A stretch of 64,000 nt of DNA from Cotesia glomerata (GCF_020080835.1 NC_058161.1:28344837-28408836), one strand, 5' to 3'. Shown: positions 11,331 through 23,337, counted from the first letter of the stretch. A program made the numbers and translations. Notes: generated by a model not told the origin, from the sequence alone.

Positions 11331-11608
11331 TATTATTATTATTATTAATATTATTTTTGTTGTGTTCTTATTATTGTTATCATTATAATAGCGTATAGAG
11401 ATAAAAAATCATTCATTTGTGCGAGTTCAGAAAAAAGAGCTCTTTAAGAGCTCGTTTTGATGAGTTCTTAAAGTCTACAATAAGCGGCGCATTCGACCTC
11501 TTCAGAAGGTTTTAAAGGCGTCTTTTAGACGTAGACTCTGACGTCAAAATCAGAAATCTGAGCTCATTCGGAATAACTTAATACGTCATTTTGCTATCTG
11601 GAAGGAAG
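11331..11608. other. Non-coding spacer with short ATT tract
   Basis: Contains (ATT)n at about 11330-11350 and GAGCTC palindromes, perhaps decayed AACTTCCCG family sequence. Nothing else is recognised. Confidence 0.35.
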
Positions 11609-12451
11609 CTTCCCTGATTGTTTTTGCGATGATGTCCGTATGTCTGTATGTATGTGTGTGTGTGTGTGTTTTTTTTCGGAATTACTTCAAAATTCCTGGC
11701 TCGATCGATTTAAACTTGAAAATTTTTCATAAAGCTTCAAAAACTGCGTCGAATGCTGCCAACCGCGTGAAAATCGGTTCATTCATTCAAAAGTTATTGC
11801 CGTTTGATAATTCAAAAAATTGTGTTTTATTAAACTGCTATTAGAGTTTTAAACTTGATGAGCTCAAATTGACACAAAAATAATAATTTTGAGCTCGAAG
11901 AACTCAAAAACGTAATGTATAGTTTTGAGCGCTTAAGAACAAAATGAGCGGAAAGTTGCAGGGATGGCCTTTAGATTTAGATTTTTAGATTTTGTTTATT
12001 TTATGCCAAGGCACAGGCCAAATGGCAATTTCAAATACAGATATATTACATATGATTGAATATATGAGGTGATAAACATGAATACATAATATATAAATTT
12101 TTTTTTTTTTTTTTTTGCTTTTGATGATACAATAAAAATTAAAATGCATTTAAAGTGAAAGATAATGTAAAAAGAAAAGCTAAAAGGTATAAACGAAGAA
12201 ATACAGTGTGAAGATCTGATTTGATTCGATTTGATTTATATTCATTTTGATTCAACTAATAATAATAAGATAGTAATTAATAATAATTAAATAAGTAAGT
12301 AAATAAAGAGGCTCAACCTTGAGCAGAAAAGATCAACTAATTATCTACATTTAAGAAATAGTCAAACACTTTACTTTTGAAGACTTCTAGACTATTAGAG
12401 TTTACAATGTCACTCGGTAATTCTTCCCTTTAGGGTCAACCGTCATCCTAA
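11609..12451 (+). repeat. AACTTCCCG repeat, 5'-truncated copy split by a LINE end
   Basis: Starts within the family at GGAAGCTTCCCTGA, keeps a short (TG)n tract and the 3' half, and ends GTCATCCTAA at 12451. The 3' tail is split after GGCCTTTA by a LINE 3' fragment. Confidence 0.6.
11974..12427 (-). pseudogene. CR1/Jockey-like LINE, 3' end fragment
   Basis: On the - strand the right part reads LPSDIVNSNSLEVFKSKV, the usual C-terminal end of CR1/Jockey-type reverse transcriptase proteins, then a stop and a 3' UTR containing GGCCATTTGGC-like sequence. The 3' end is an ATCTAAA-type repeat. Flanking CTTTA (11969-11973 and 12428-12432) is a target site duplication. It is a severely 5'-truncated copy. 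The UTR phrase ATGCCAAGGC recurs at the end of the LINE at 41925. Confidence 0.7.
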
Positions 12452-12476
12452 TTTTTTTAATTAACACCCGAGGCAA

Positions 12477-13517
12477 AAATTTGAAGACTGGAATGAAACT
12501 GCCAAAACTATCGATTACTATTTTTGCAGTTTTAAAATTAGTATAGAAAACTGTATTTGAAGATAAAACTGAGTTGAACCTTCTAGTTCCGAATATTCGA
12601 CGATTCAGGAGCATCAGGTTGAACTTAAGTTCATTTTGATGATAAAAAAAAAGTCATTCAGTTTTAAAACAGGTTGATAATTTAGGCAGTCGGAGAACGA
12701 TTTTCGTTAATAATAATTTGGTGTAGTTGATTGTGTTCGCGGTTGTGATATCAATGAGATGTATTCTATTGATGTCGTAGTTTTAATTAATGAATTTAGA
12801 AAATTGAATGGCAACTTCTATAATAAATTTTCTAAAAATATTATATATCTGCTTACATTTTTTTTATTAATTTTTTTTTTTTTTTTAATGAATTGAAATC
12901 ACAACGATAATCAATGAACTTAATTGTGAACTGTACGTATGAACATTCCATTTATAGACAATTAATTAATAAAGCTGAAAAATCAAATAGAAGAAATTTA
13001 TTCTGGACGGGACTCGATCGTGGAACCTCAGGATTCGAAGTCTGGAACGTTAACCACAAGGCTGCTCTCAGATTTAAAAAACTTCCATTATTCTTCACTT
13101 TTAAGACTCAAAGATATCTGACTTAGAAAATCAGGTTCTCCAGTTCAAAAACAGAATATTCAATTTGATAGGATAAAAGAAATGAGCTTGATTTCAACTT
13201 TATCAGACTGACTCGAACAAATAATTTGGTCAGCATCAATTCAGGTTCATATTTTATTGTACAGAAGGTCGTTCAGTGTCAAAAAAGCTCAAAAAGTTGA
13301 TGCTGGTTTGAAACTGGAAAGCCTAAATAATACTCTGGTTCCATTCAGTTTCAAATCAGTTTGAACCTTAATGCTTATATCAGGCTGAACAGTTTGATTT
13401 CAGTATCAATTCAGCTTAGTCAGTTTCATATTAAGTTCAATTCAGCTTGAACAGTTTAACCTAAGCTTGAAATCAGTCTCAACAGCTTCAATTCAAGCTT
13501 CAAATTCTTGCCTCGGG
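12477..13517. mobile_element. TIR element (CCCGAGGC ends) with tRNA-like core
   Basis: Ends CCCGAGGCAAAAATTTGAAG and CTTCAAATTCTTGCCTCGGG are near-perfect inverted repeats, flanked by CA on both sides. The right half is built of short repeats such as CAGTTTGAAC and TTCAATTCAGCTT. About 13016-13075 is tRNA-like on the - strand (TCGAATCC-type motif). No transposase is seen. Confidence 0.6.
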
Positions 13518-13859
13518 CAATATATGAAAAATTTTTTAAATTGAATAATCGAAATCACTTATATGCTTTATAATATTTAAACAATGGGTGTCAATAACTA
13601 GTTGATAATTTTTAAGTTGAATCTCATATTGACATCCAGTCGACAGCGCTATGACGCCTTTTTTTACTTTAACCTAAAAAATTTACTGTAAGAGTTTGAA
13701 CTCTTCTCATTCAATAAATTAATTTCTACATTTTTAATAGTAATTAATCATTTATGGAAATTATTATTAATAAACTTTAATAATATTGATTACTTAATAA
13801 TAAGTTTCGATAAATAAGAATCACAGTCAATTTATGATGATAGTCAACTTATAATAGAT
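13518..13859. other. AT-rich spacer, nothing recognised
   Basis: Low-complexity AT-rich sequence with TAATAATTAA-type runs. No open frame of note and no repeat end found. Confidence 0.4.
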
Positions 13860-14215
13860 ATTTAGGTTGCATTCGAAGATGCTCTATCTCTAAACATATA
13901 ATTGAGAAATGACTTTGTATCTCCAGAACTATTGACATTTTTAAAGATATAAGCTCATCTCGATGTTACACTCATTGAGACCTTTCATTTGAGTACCCAC
14001 ATCAATTTTTCATATATTTTATATATTTATATATATTATATATATGTAAATATGAAATATATATCAAAATGCATGTGGGTACTCAAATGAAAGCTCTTGA
14101 TGAGTGTAACATCCGGATGAGCTCATATATTCAAAAATGTCAATAGTTTACCAGATACAAGGTAATTTCTTCATTATGTATCTAGACACAGAGCATTTTT
14201 GAATGCAGCCTAAAT
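13860..14215. mobile_element. Palindromic MITE (ATTTAGGTTGCATTC ends)
   Basis: ATTTAGGTTGCATTCGAAGA is reverse-complemented at the right end (TTTTTGAATGCAGCCTAAAT). Arms of about 170 bp include GATGTTACACTCAT and GAGTACCCACAT, meeting at a TATATA centre near 14040. No coding capacity. Confidence 0.7.
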
Positions 14216-14346
14216 TCTTAGTATAATAAATTAACTATCGGTGAGAATGATATGAAACCTTGAAAAGGCACAACTCCAAGCAAAAACCCATTTTATCACA
14301 TAAATACACTGGCCACAAAATTTTCCTTATTCTGTTAATAATATAG

Positions 14347-14417
<71 letters not shown>

Positions 14418-14418
14418 A

Positions 14419-14460
<42 letters not shown>

Positions 14461-14815
14461 TAATTCCTATAATCTTCTAGGAATTCTTCCTATACCATTA
14501 TGGGAATAGTTCCCATAATGATATAGGAACCATTACTATATCATTATGAGAATTTTTTCCATAATATTATAGGAATGATTCCTATAATATTATAGGAATG
14601 GTTCCTATAATTGTATAGGAATCATTCCTATAATTATAGAAACCATTCCTATACCATTATGGGAACCATTCCTATCGTTATGGGAAATGTTCTCATAATT
14701 CTGGGAAAATTTCCTATAATTTTGGGAACAGTTCCCACAATTCATGGGAACAGTTCCTATAATTCCCTGGGAACTGTTTCCATAAAATTATGGGAATAGT
14801 TCCCATATTTTTCTT
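14347..14815. repeat. (ATT)n microsatellite and GGAAC/GTTCC degenerate repeat
   Basis: 14347-14460 is a nearly pure ATT repeat. 14470-14800 is a degenerate repeat of the palindromic type AATTATAGGAACNNTTCCTATAATT, about 25-30 bp each. It ends in TTTCTTTCCGTGT, the same end as the element at 631-1455. Confidence 0.6.
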
Positions 14816-14839
14816 TCCGTGTAGGTTCGATTCCCGGAC

Positions 14840-14845
<6 letters not shown>

Positions 14846-14874
<29 letters not shown>

Positions 14875-15429
14875 TGTTTCCAGATGTACAGTTATTTTTA
14901 ATAACTCTGTTACATTTTACAATTGTTTATATCCTCAACCTGTATTTCCTGCTTTATTATCGAATTTTCTGCTTTTTATTTTTGCGGCTGTGGTCCGACT
15001 TGTGCTTTCTGTACCGTATTTACCCTGCACCTTGCCTCTCAGGCTGTTGGAACAGAATCATGGGGAAACCACAGAGAAAACCCATGATAGTACAGTCGGA
15101 GCTGGGCTAAGTCTACAGTGATTGATAAGAAACTCTTCTTTATCGACCACTGAAGCATTAGGCCCTTCTCCTAGTGTACAGAGATCCCTCGCGCTAGCCA
15201 ACGCTGACTAGAGCGGTCACTCATTCAAGTTGTTGCTTAAAATGGGTTGTTCGCTCAAGTCAGACGTGTGCCGCCCGGCTATCTCTGCCACGTTCAGAGG
15301 CTGGCAACGTAACGCACATATTTTTATCTATAATCACTGAAAAATATTGGTGCGTGCCGGGATCGAACCCGGGTCCCGCTCTTTCGAAAAGCGGGCACCG
15401 AGCCGACTAGGCTATTGCCAACCTTTTTA
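14846..15429 (-). mobile_element. tRNA-headed SINE with 13-bp target duplication
   Basis: On the - strand the 5' head (about 15423 to 15349) is a good tRNA-like cloverleaf: A box TAGCCTAGTCGG, anticodon stem CCGCT/AGAGCGG around loop TTTCGAA, and B box GGTTCGATCCC. A body of about 470 bp follows, containing GTGGTTTCCCCATG, and the element ends in a poly(A) tail (T run at 14846-14872). CCCGGACGAAATT occurs at 14833-14845 and 15430-15442 as an exact target duplication. It broke an older repeat whose halves lie on both sides. The arrangement fits a SINE with a LINE-like 3' part, moved by LINE machinery. Confidence 0.75.
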
Positions 15430-15650
15430 CCCGGACGAAATTCCGATTTGTATTTTCGGTTACTGCAAAGTTACCAATCTCCTATCTTCCCCCTCCCTAA
15501 AATTTCTTTTAACAAAACCGACTATCAATTTTTACAATAGTTGAATTGTAAAGTTCACAAACACATATTGTATAATTTGCTCTATATATAGTATTCGACT
15601 TTGTAAGTCTCTCGCTTGTCATGTTTGTTAGATAAAATTTACAATAGTAA
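15430..15650 (+). repeat. Right part of the repeat broken by the SINE
   Basis: Continues GGACGAAATTCCGATTTG as in 1125-1290 (TTCGGTTACTGCAAA, CCTCCCTAAAATTTCTTTTAA), so it is a second copy of that element's core. It is cut at about 15650 by the next TIR element. Confidence 0.55.
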
Positions 15651-16990
15651 CCCGAGAAAAAATATTTATATATATTTATATATAAATTGGTTATATATGA
15701 TTATATATGAAAAATGGCCAAATATAATCATATCTAATCATATATAATTATATATAACAATATTTAATTATATATTTATTACATCTAATTAATTATTGGG
15801 TTAATTTTATGGATATAGTATTTAATATGGTCCTACGCAATTCTCTGTAACCAATTATAATGCAAAAAAAAATATCTAGCTATAATTTTACGGCTATAAC
15901 ACCAGCGGTCACCCTTCCAACTATTAACCCTGCTCAATGCTGCTTAACTTTAGTGATCTCCGTGCGTCTTGAAGTTTCTGTCTGCTGTGCTGCTGTCTTA
16001 GATGACAATGATTCTATGATCTACATAATGTATCATATGGGTTTATCATAAATATAATATAAAAATTGATTTTATAATATATTTGGATAGTCATAATTCA
16101 TAATTTATTTATTTGACCGAATTTCATTATAATATAACACTTATTTAAATAATAAAATAAATAATGATTTTACTATTAGGTAGTAGCAGAGCAGACCAAA
16201 ACATCTCATAGGAAATGTAACAAATTTTGTATTTCAGAATTATTTAAACGTAATTATAAACATTATTTTACACTTTTCGTGATTACCAAAAAAAAATTTT
16301 TTTTCAAAGAAAAAATTTTTATATATGTTAATTATATATAAGCATATATAATTATATATAATTATATATAGGATTATATATAATCTTGGATGGCTATATA
16401 TTGCTCCATATATAGTCATTTATAATTATATATGATTATATATGACCTCATATACAATTCCGTCTATAATCATGTATGATTATATATAACTATATATGGA
16501 ACTATATATAATCTTGCTTGGCTGTATATTGCTCCATATATAGTCATATATAATTATATATGATTATATATGACCTCAAATACAATTCCATTTATAATCA
16601 TGTATGGTTGTATATAATTATATATGGAACTATATAATCTTGCTTGGTTTTATATTGCTCCATATATAGTCATACATAATTATATATGATTATATATAAC
16701 CTCATATACAATTCGGTATATAATCATGTATGATTATATATAATTATATATACTTATATATAATTGTATATGGAACTATATATAATCATGCATGGCTGTA
16801 TATTGCTCCATATATAGTCATATATAATTATATATAATCTTATATACAATTCCATATATAATCATGTATAATTATATATAATTATATATAATTGTATATA
16901 ATTATATATGTGATTCCATATATAATCATATATAGTCATATATGATTATATACAATTATATATGATTATATAAAAACATTTTTTCTCGGG
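15651..16990. mobile_element. AT-rich TIR element (CCCGAGAAAAAAT ends) with internal tandem repeat
   Basis: CCCGAGAAAAAATATTT at the left is mirrored by AACATTTTTTCTCGGG at the right. The right half (about 16320-16975) is a tandem repeat of about 120-150 bp, seen four times through the phrase GGCTGTATATTGCTCCATAT at about 16400, 16520, 16643 and 16793. Nearly everything else is ATATAATTATATAT sequence. No protein is encoded. Confidence 0.6.
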
Positions 16991-17781
16991 AAATCGTAAA
17001 AAGTTTGGAAAATCCAAAAGTGCACGCCTCATAATCTCATTTTTTACAATAAAATTGATTATGATAAAATATAAAAAGCAAAATGATAAAAAACAGAAAA
17101 CTGCTATGGTTTAGGGGCGCCATAACTCTAAGGTGAAGAAAACACCCATTTATTCACGGACGTCCAGAAAAGATTATGTTTAATGTTATTATTTACTATG
17201 TTAAAAAAAAAATTGTTATTGAAATATATTTTATGTGCCTGACAAATTATTTGACTTGATATAAGTGTACTCATATTAACCTGTAAGTGCGATATAAATG
17301 ACAAAAAATCAATTTCAGTTTCAAGAAAACTGCTTTCTTCGAAATGTCAAGACTAGAGCATAACGCTTCGCTTATGAGGCGTGCAAAATTACTAAATGAG
17401 AAGTATAGTCCACCGTTACTAATTTATTCAATAAAAATTACCATAGTAAAATACTAAAAATTCCTTCAATTTTCTTTCCGTGTGCCAGATGAGTTATTCA
17501 GAGTTATTAAAATTTCTTTTAAGAATCCTTGTGGAAATAATTCTCTGAAAAAACTCTTAAAAAGTCAATTTCCCCTCCAATTTGGGACTTTCCCAACGGG
17601 TTATTGAAAGTTGATAAGACTTATTCAGTTTTACAGTAAAAAAAAGAGAATATTCATTTTCAAAAAATTTACTTATCAGAATTGGAGAAAATTTAAAATT
17701 AAGCTATAAAAAAGAATTAATGCATGTTTGTTTGTAGCCTTGTAAATTATATACGTGACTGAATAAAGTAGTCAGTACTTG
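16991..17781. other. Non-coding, with a TIR-element right end
   Basis: 17401-17481 matches the right end of the element at 631-1455 (AATGAGAAGTATAGTCCACC to CTTTCCGTGT). The rest shows no gene. Confidence 0.4.
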
Positions 17782-18000
17782 TCTCGGATAGCTTAACTGG
17801 TAGAGCCCTTGGCGCGTAACCGAGAGATCTGGGTTCGATTCCCAGTCTGGGCTGTCTGATTATTTTTTCAATTACGGAAAAATTCCCACTGAGTAGGTCC
17901 CCCCTTTCCCCTATCCGTTCTTTCCCAGCTCCCTTAAAATTTGCTTTAATATGGCTTGTAAAAATTTTTTTTCAAACAATATTTTCATCACAAAAATACT
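17782..18000 (+). repeat. tRNA-derived SINE
   Basis: The head at 17782-17858 has A box TAGCTTAACTGG and B box GGTTCGATTCC. The body shares GTTCTTTCCC and CCCTTAAAATTTG phrases with neighbouring repeats. It is closely related to the head at 1757. It is considered a SINE and not a tRNA gene because the acceptor stem pairs poorly. Confidence 0.5.
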
Positions 18001-18950
18001 TCAATGAGCATCAAATCGCTCATAGTTGAGCAAGTAAAAACAACAACAGCAAATAAAGTGCACTTAAATCATATCGGTATTTGATTTGGACTATCACATA
18101 TAAATTAATCGATACTAAACATATTTTAGTCCAAGAATTTACAATTAGAATCTTTGAGTATTCTTAGTTTCTAATACTAGGGAGTCTAGTTGAACTGGCC
18201 AGTTACTAGCCAAAAAATTGATTTCATTTTTACTAGGGAAGTTTTTTACTGTATTAATATCATAATTTAATAGTACTTAATTTGTTATTCTCTTTTATGA
18301 TAGATTTAACAGAGATTTAATTTGCAAACAAATAATCACAATATTATGTTTTCCAGCTGATCCTTTTCCGACATTAAATCTAGTTTTATAACAGAAATTA
18401 TTATTCATAATAAACATGAATAGTTGAATACTAAATATTTGAATAAATAAATTTCTTCAGGCGTGACTAATCCGTTGCACGGATTATCCGATGATAATTA
18501 TAGTTATTTATAGTAAAACACAAACTTTGTGAATTTATTAAAAATGTTTATTGTTATAAAAATAATTAATAGGTTTGTTATTATTCTTTATTAAAAATTA
18601 CTATTTTATTGGCAAAGTGTTTCAATAAACAATTTATTGTTTTAATTTATACTATTGAGATTTTTGTGAGAGTGAAACGAGCGAGGGAATTGTTAATAAT
18701 TGAGTAATTGAAATGTATATTGTAATAATGATTATGATGGATGATGAATATGCTGAAGAATAAGATATAAAGAATTGTTTGGATTAGGTTGTAGATTTCA
18801 ATTGATATATTGAATAAAGGATAAAATATCATAAATATTAAAAATTATGTATTTTTGTGTGATGCGTTGTAAAAAGTTGATGTATTAATAAATTATTTTG
18901 AAAGAATATGTAATTTTGTTATTTTCTTGAAATGTATACTAACCAGAAGT
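18001..18950. other. AT-rich stretch, no gene seen
   Basis: No open frame with recognisable content. The short - strand frame at about 18650-18830 is low-complexity isoleucine-rich translation. Confidence 0.45.
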
Positions 18951-19050
18951 AATCCACAGATTCGGTAGAATCTGGCGCCAAGTTCCGTTCAAATCCGTTG
19001 TAAACGGAGCGCCAGACTACCGAGTGTGTTTACCGTAAGCAGAACGATAT
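18951..19050. repeat. Hairpin-forming repeat, copy 1
   Basis: ATCCACAGATTCGGTAGAATCTGGCGCC, a short spacer with CCGTTGTAAACGGAG, then GCGCCAGACTACCGA can form a long stem. The same block of about 100 bp, with few changes, lies at 46584-46683. Identity unknown; it could be a small transposon or an RNA-like repeat. Confidence 0.5.
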
Positions 19051-19092
19051 TTTCAGGTTGCAAAATTTTATTCATTCTACAGACCTTTTTTT

Positions 19093-19245
19093 AACTTCCC
19101 GCTAAGAAAATCGAAGATTTTCAAAAATCGGGAAGTTATTGTTTTCACCCCGTTTTGCAAAAATCGAGTTTTCATCAGATCTCAACGTTTGAAGGTCAAA
19201 GGAAGCTTTCCTGACTATTCCCGCGAGGGTGTCACTATGTCTGTA

Positions 19246-19303
<58 letters not shown>

Positions 19304-19987
19304 TATGTGAACCGCTTATAACTTTTGAACGGCTTGACCGATTTCATCGCAGTTGGTGCCATTCGAAAGGGCTTGACCAAACTTAGATTTTGAAAACTAT
19401 TTGAACCGATTCAGATCAATAGATTTTGAGAAATCTTCAAAAAACTGAAAAAAAATTTTTTTTCAAATGTGGTGTTTTTGGAATAACTTTTAAATGGCTT
19501 AATAGTTCAATTCCAAAAACTAATCAGCTCTTAACCTCAAAAAACTACGTCGATCGCCACCAGTCCGGTCAAAATCGGTTGATTCGTTCGAGAGATATCG
19601 TGAACAAAAGAAAACCGAAAAAAGTGTTTTTTCGGAATAACTCCAAAATTCCTAGCGCGATCAATTCAAAGTTTGAGATTCTTTATGAGGCTTAAGAAAC
19701 TGCGTCGAATACTGCCAACCTCGTAAAAATCGGTTTATTCATTCAAAAGTTATTGCGGTTTAAAAATTCAAAAAATAGTGTCATCAAATCTCTATCAGAC
19801 TTTTGAGCTCGAAGAGCTCAAAAGCATAGGAAAACAATCTCTTTGAGCTTGGAGAGCTCAAAATAACCCATAAATTGTATTTTTGAGCTCGAAGAGCTCA
19901 AAAACGCCATTGGTGCAATTTTAAGCGCCTAAGTATGGAATTAGCGGGAAGTTGCAGGGATGGCCTTCAGGGTCCACTGTTTTTTTA
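19093..19987 (+). repeat. AACTTCCCG repeat family, near-full copy
   Basis: 5' end AACTTCCCGCTAAG, (TG)n at 19249-19299, GAGCTC palindromes, and 3' tail GCGGGAAGTTGCAGGG. The last bases are diverged (GGTCCACTGTTTTTTTAA instead of the usual CTAA end). Confidence 0.7.
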
Positions 19988-19995
19988 ATGTTTTT

Positions 19996-20315
19996 ATTCT
20001 GAATTATTTATAAAGCTCAAAAAACTACATCGATCGCCGCCAACTGCGTGAAAGTCGGTTGATTCATTCAAAAGTTATAGCAGTTTGAAAATAAGAAAAA
20101 TCGTGTTTCATCGAACTTTGATAAAATTTTTGAGCTCGAAGAATTCAAAAGCATAAGAAAGCCATTTCTTTGAGCTCGGAAAGCTCGAAATGACACATAA
20201 ATTGTATTTTTGAGCTCGAAAAGCTTAAAAACGTCATTAGTGCAATTTTAAGCGCCTAGGTATGGAATTAGCGGGAAGTTGTAGGGATGGCCTTCAGGGT
20301 CAACCGTTTTCCTAA
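19996..20315 (+). repeat. AACTTCCCG repeat, 3' fragment
   Basis: Begins inside the family (GAATTATTTATAAAGCTC) and runs to the typical CAACCGTTTTCCTAA end. It directly follows the previous copy in the same orientation. Confidence 0.65.
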
Positions 20316-20867
20316 TTTTTTTCAATTTTTTTTTGTTATTTATTTTAATTTTAGCAGTTTTCACAGTCAATTTTCGTGTGCCAAGTAAACTTTTCGCACT
20401 CAAATAACAGTTTCATTTACGAAAAAACTCACGCGTAATTTTAAAATGGGCAAACAGCTCTTTTTCAACCGCAGCAGCGAGCGCTAAGATACTAGTTATC
20501 CCGCATGAGAAATAAAAAATAAATTTTTCTCCCTGCCTGCCGAAAGTTCAAATACCTTCCGCTTGCAGCCGGAATAAAGCAGCAGTTTCTATCCTCGGAA
20601 TAAATGAACGCGCACGCGCAATAGTGCCTACATCGGCTCTCACGCATTGTACGTTCTTCTCTTTAACACATACTTTTTTCCGTCAGCACTTCACGTTGCG
20701 TCATTAGTGCAATATACTATAATTATAATAAAAATAATGTAATTTAGTGATAATGTGATTTATGATAATGTTTAGTGATAATTTAGTGATAATGTATAGT
20801 TTGAAAATTTCAAAATTATCATATTGTACCATAAAAGGTTGATTTACATAAAATATGTTAAATCACC
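20316..20867. other. Non-coding, GC-richer patch at 20440-20700
   Basis: The patch holds CGCACGCGCAATAG and CCTGCCTGCCGAAAG and ends GTGCAATATACTAT, like the right ends of the AATAGTATA MITEs. A matching left end was not found. No coding signal. Confidence 0.35.
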
Positions 20868-21268
20868 AAGTCACTAGAATTATTCTTTTATTAAAATTAT
20901 CATCTAATATTATTATTAAGATTATCCATAATTATTATGAAATGAATACTTATAATTACTATTAATATTTATCAATATGAATATTTGAAGTTATAACACA
21001 AAATTAATTTTTAATATCTTTACTTAAATAATAATTTTAAATTATTAGTTATGATAATTTTAAATTAAGTCACTAAAATTATTCTTATATTAAAATTATC
21101 ATCTAATATTATCATTAAGATTATCCATAATTATTATTAAATGAATGCATATAATTACTATTAAAATTTATCAAAATGATTATTTAAAGTTATAATAAAA
21201 TTATTCTGTTATTTTCATAACACTAATTATTTTTAATATCTTTACTTAAATAATAATTTTAAATTGTA
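20868..21268. repeat. Tandem duplication of about 199 bp
   Basis: AAGTCACTAGAATTATTC begins at 20868 and AAGTCACTAAAATTATTC at 21067. The two units share ATTATCATCTAATATTAT and ATCTTTACTTAAATAATAAT. The right unit carries a small extra segment. Very AT-rich and non-coding. Confidence 0.65.
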
Positions 21269-21383
21269 TTTTTTGACTGGGGCTCCGCCCCCCTTCAGGG
21301 GCTTCGCCCCTGGACCCCTTCCATGATTACCTACGATGCTATTGCATTAAAAGATTCGCGAACTTTCGGCTTGGCAGGAGAAA

Positions 21384-21507
21384 AATAGTATGGGGACACG
21401 GGACGAAAGTACTACATCCTCACTGCACCCTCGCCTTCGGCTCGGTGGCAATCACACACGCGGGACAGAATGTAGTACTTTCGTCCCTTGTGGCACAATA
21501 TACTATT
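21384..21507. mobile_element. Short palindromic MITE with AATAGTAT ends
   Basis: AATAGTATGGGGACACGGGA and TCCCTTGTGGCACAATATACTATT frame a hairpin with GGACGAAAGTACTACAT arms and CGCCTTCGGCTCGG in the loop. Same group as 7395-7754 and 8885-9021. A CG-rich phrase pair (GGGGCTCCGCCCC, GGGGCTTCGCCCC) lies just upstream at 21279-21312. Confidence 0.65.
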
Positions 21508-22335
21508 GTACTTTCTGTTTAAAGTAGTTCATTCACGACAGATAGTTTGTACTATTTCTTTTTCTTTTTTTTTTTACTTGCTAGTGATGCCTTTCTCACA
21601 GACTTTTATTCGCTTTTACTGGGTACAATGTATCTTGCAAAAATATTGTTTTTAACGACTGTAAGGATAAAATTCCTTTCAATAAGCTTTGAATAAATAA
21701 AAAAATAATTCTGAAAAAATTTCATCTCATGAAAGGTTAACGTTTTATATTTGAGAGAAATATCAATATTAGCATTTTGTTTTAAAGGACTTTTTTTATA
21801 GGAAAATAAATGTTCTACAAGTTTGTTGTTAACTTTTTTCTGTAAATACAGTCGTTTATAAAATATCGTAGAAAAAATAAGAATTTTTATATAAAATTCA
21901 GGTTTAGTGACCCGTGCACATTTACACGTGTGGATTACAGCTACCTCATAATGGGTACTTTTGTAGAACATTTAATCCTGAGCAAATTGCACTTTCGTAC
22001 AATATGATAGAATAAAAAGCTGCTGGGTTATATATACTCAAAAAAACACTAAAAAGAATCAAAGATTACGTGTATTTTAAATAGGAAATCTTTCCACGAT
22101 CTTGAAAACTACTAAATGTTAATATTGCGATCAAATTTTCAGGGTTTTTTTTTTTTGTCATTTCAAACAAAATATTCAGTCGGGAGCGAAAAAGAAAATA
22201 GTCGTAAAAAAACACTCTGCTGTGTGTATTTGGGATTAAAAATATCGGAAAATCATCAAGCAAAAGTTTTTTTTTTTTTTTAATTGAAATTTATAATTCT
22301 CAGCAACTGCTACTAAATTATTATATTTTTTTTTT
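21508..22335. other. Non-coding stretch
   Basis: A 121-codon - strand frame at 21606-21971 is the only long one. It has lysine- and isoleucine-rich AT-driven content and no recognisable domain. Nothing else was seen. Confidence 0.4.
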
Positions 22336-22903
22336 AACTTCTCGTTTCGAAAATTAATAGCTTTAAAAAATAGAAAGTTATTGATTATTGATTTCGGTGC
22401 GATTTATTATTTGATATTGTTTATTCTGTATATATATATAGGAGCTGTTATATAGATAGATTGACTCATCACGATATCTCGGGAACCATTGGACTGTAAC
22501 GTCCACGTTTTCCAAAATATAAATTTCTAACTTGTCCCCGGTTCGAAATTTGCTCGCCGGAGTCCAGAGTCATAAACGGGGATCACATTATCAATAACAA
22601 AATATAAACAAAACACTTCATTTTAAATAAATCAAAAAAAAGGAAACCTCTTTATTGGCCTGATCATATTAATAAACGATATAATCAATATAAGCAAATT
22701 AAACAATATAAACAATACATTAGAACACTCTTTTCAACAAATATCAAAAGCTTAAGTGATAATATGTACAAACTTTATGTCAATATTCGAACATAACCCG
22801 CACACACCATTTGTTTTTCCGTTTTCGGTGCCACCTGGTGGCTAAACTCTGTCTACTACCTTTACAAAGTAGTATTCCTACCGACGGTTACACCCTAAAT
22901 CGC

Positions 22904-23056
22904 GGCCCTACTTACCCCTAATCCCGTTCGGATGCTTGGAAAGCAACCCTTTCCGGCCCTACTTTCCCCTAATCCCGTTTGGGGGCTTGGAAAGCAACCC
23001 TTTCCGGCCCTACTTACCCCTAATCCCGTTCGGGTGCTTGAAAAGCAACCCTTTCC
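22904..23056. repeat. Three tandem 51-bp units
   Basis: GGCCCTACTTACCCCTAATC starts at 22904, 22955 and 23006, each unit ending GCAACCCTTTCC. As 51 is a multiple of three, both strands stay open here and read as 17-residue repeats. Surrounding sequence (GTGCCACCTGGTGGCTAAAC, TGTAACGAACCGG) could come from an old LTR; this is unproven. Confidence 0.7.
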
Positions 23057-23337
23057 AGCTACGCGGTGGCCAAATTTCCCCCACATGGTCAAGTCAGCAC
23101 TTTCATCCGGTCGGTTCACGATACTTACCTGGGCCTTGGTCAGACTCCAGGTAGAGTATCATCCTCTAGAATTACTTGGTGAAGAGTATTCGTCCGAGTA
23201 ATTCTTCCGAGAAAGAACTGCTTGCCTTATCGAGCCAAATTTTGGCGTTTATCATTTTTCCCCTAACTCTCTTGTAACGAACCGGAAGGGTCGTTTTAGA
23301 CACCTGTCCGGTGTCCTCGAACTAGCATTCAAAAATA

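Noticed and set aside
20440..20700. Promoter or CpG-rich island
   Set aside because: It is only modestly GC-richer, with no adjacent gene, and its right end looks like a MITE end.
21606..21971. 121-codon - strand frame as a gene
   Set aside because: It is rich in Lys, Ile, Phe and Asn, as expected from AT-rich DNA, with no motif or splice or poly(A) context.
22492..23280. Gypsy-type solo LTR
   Set aside because: TGTAACG phrases occur at both places, but no matching termini or duplication was found.
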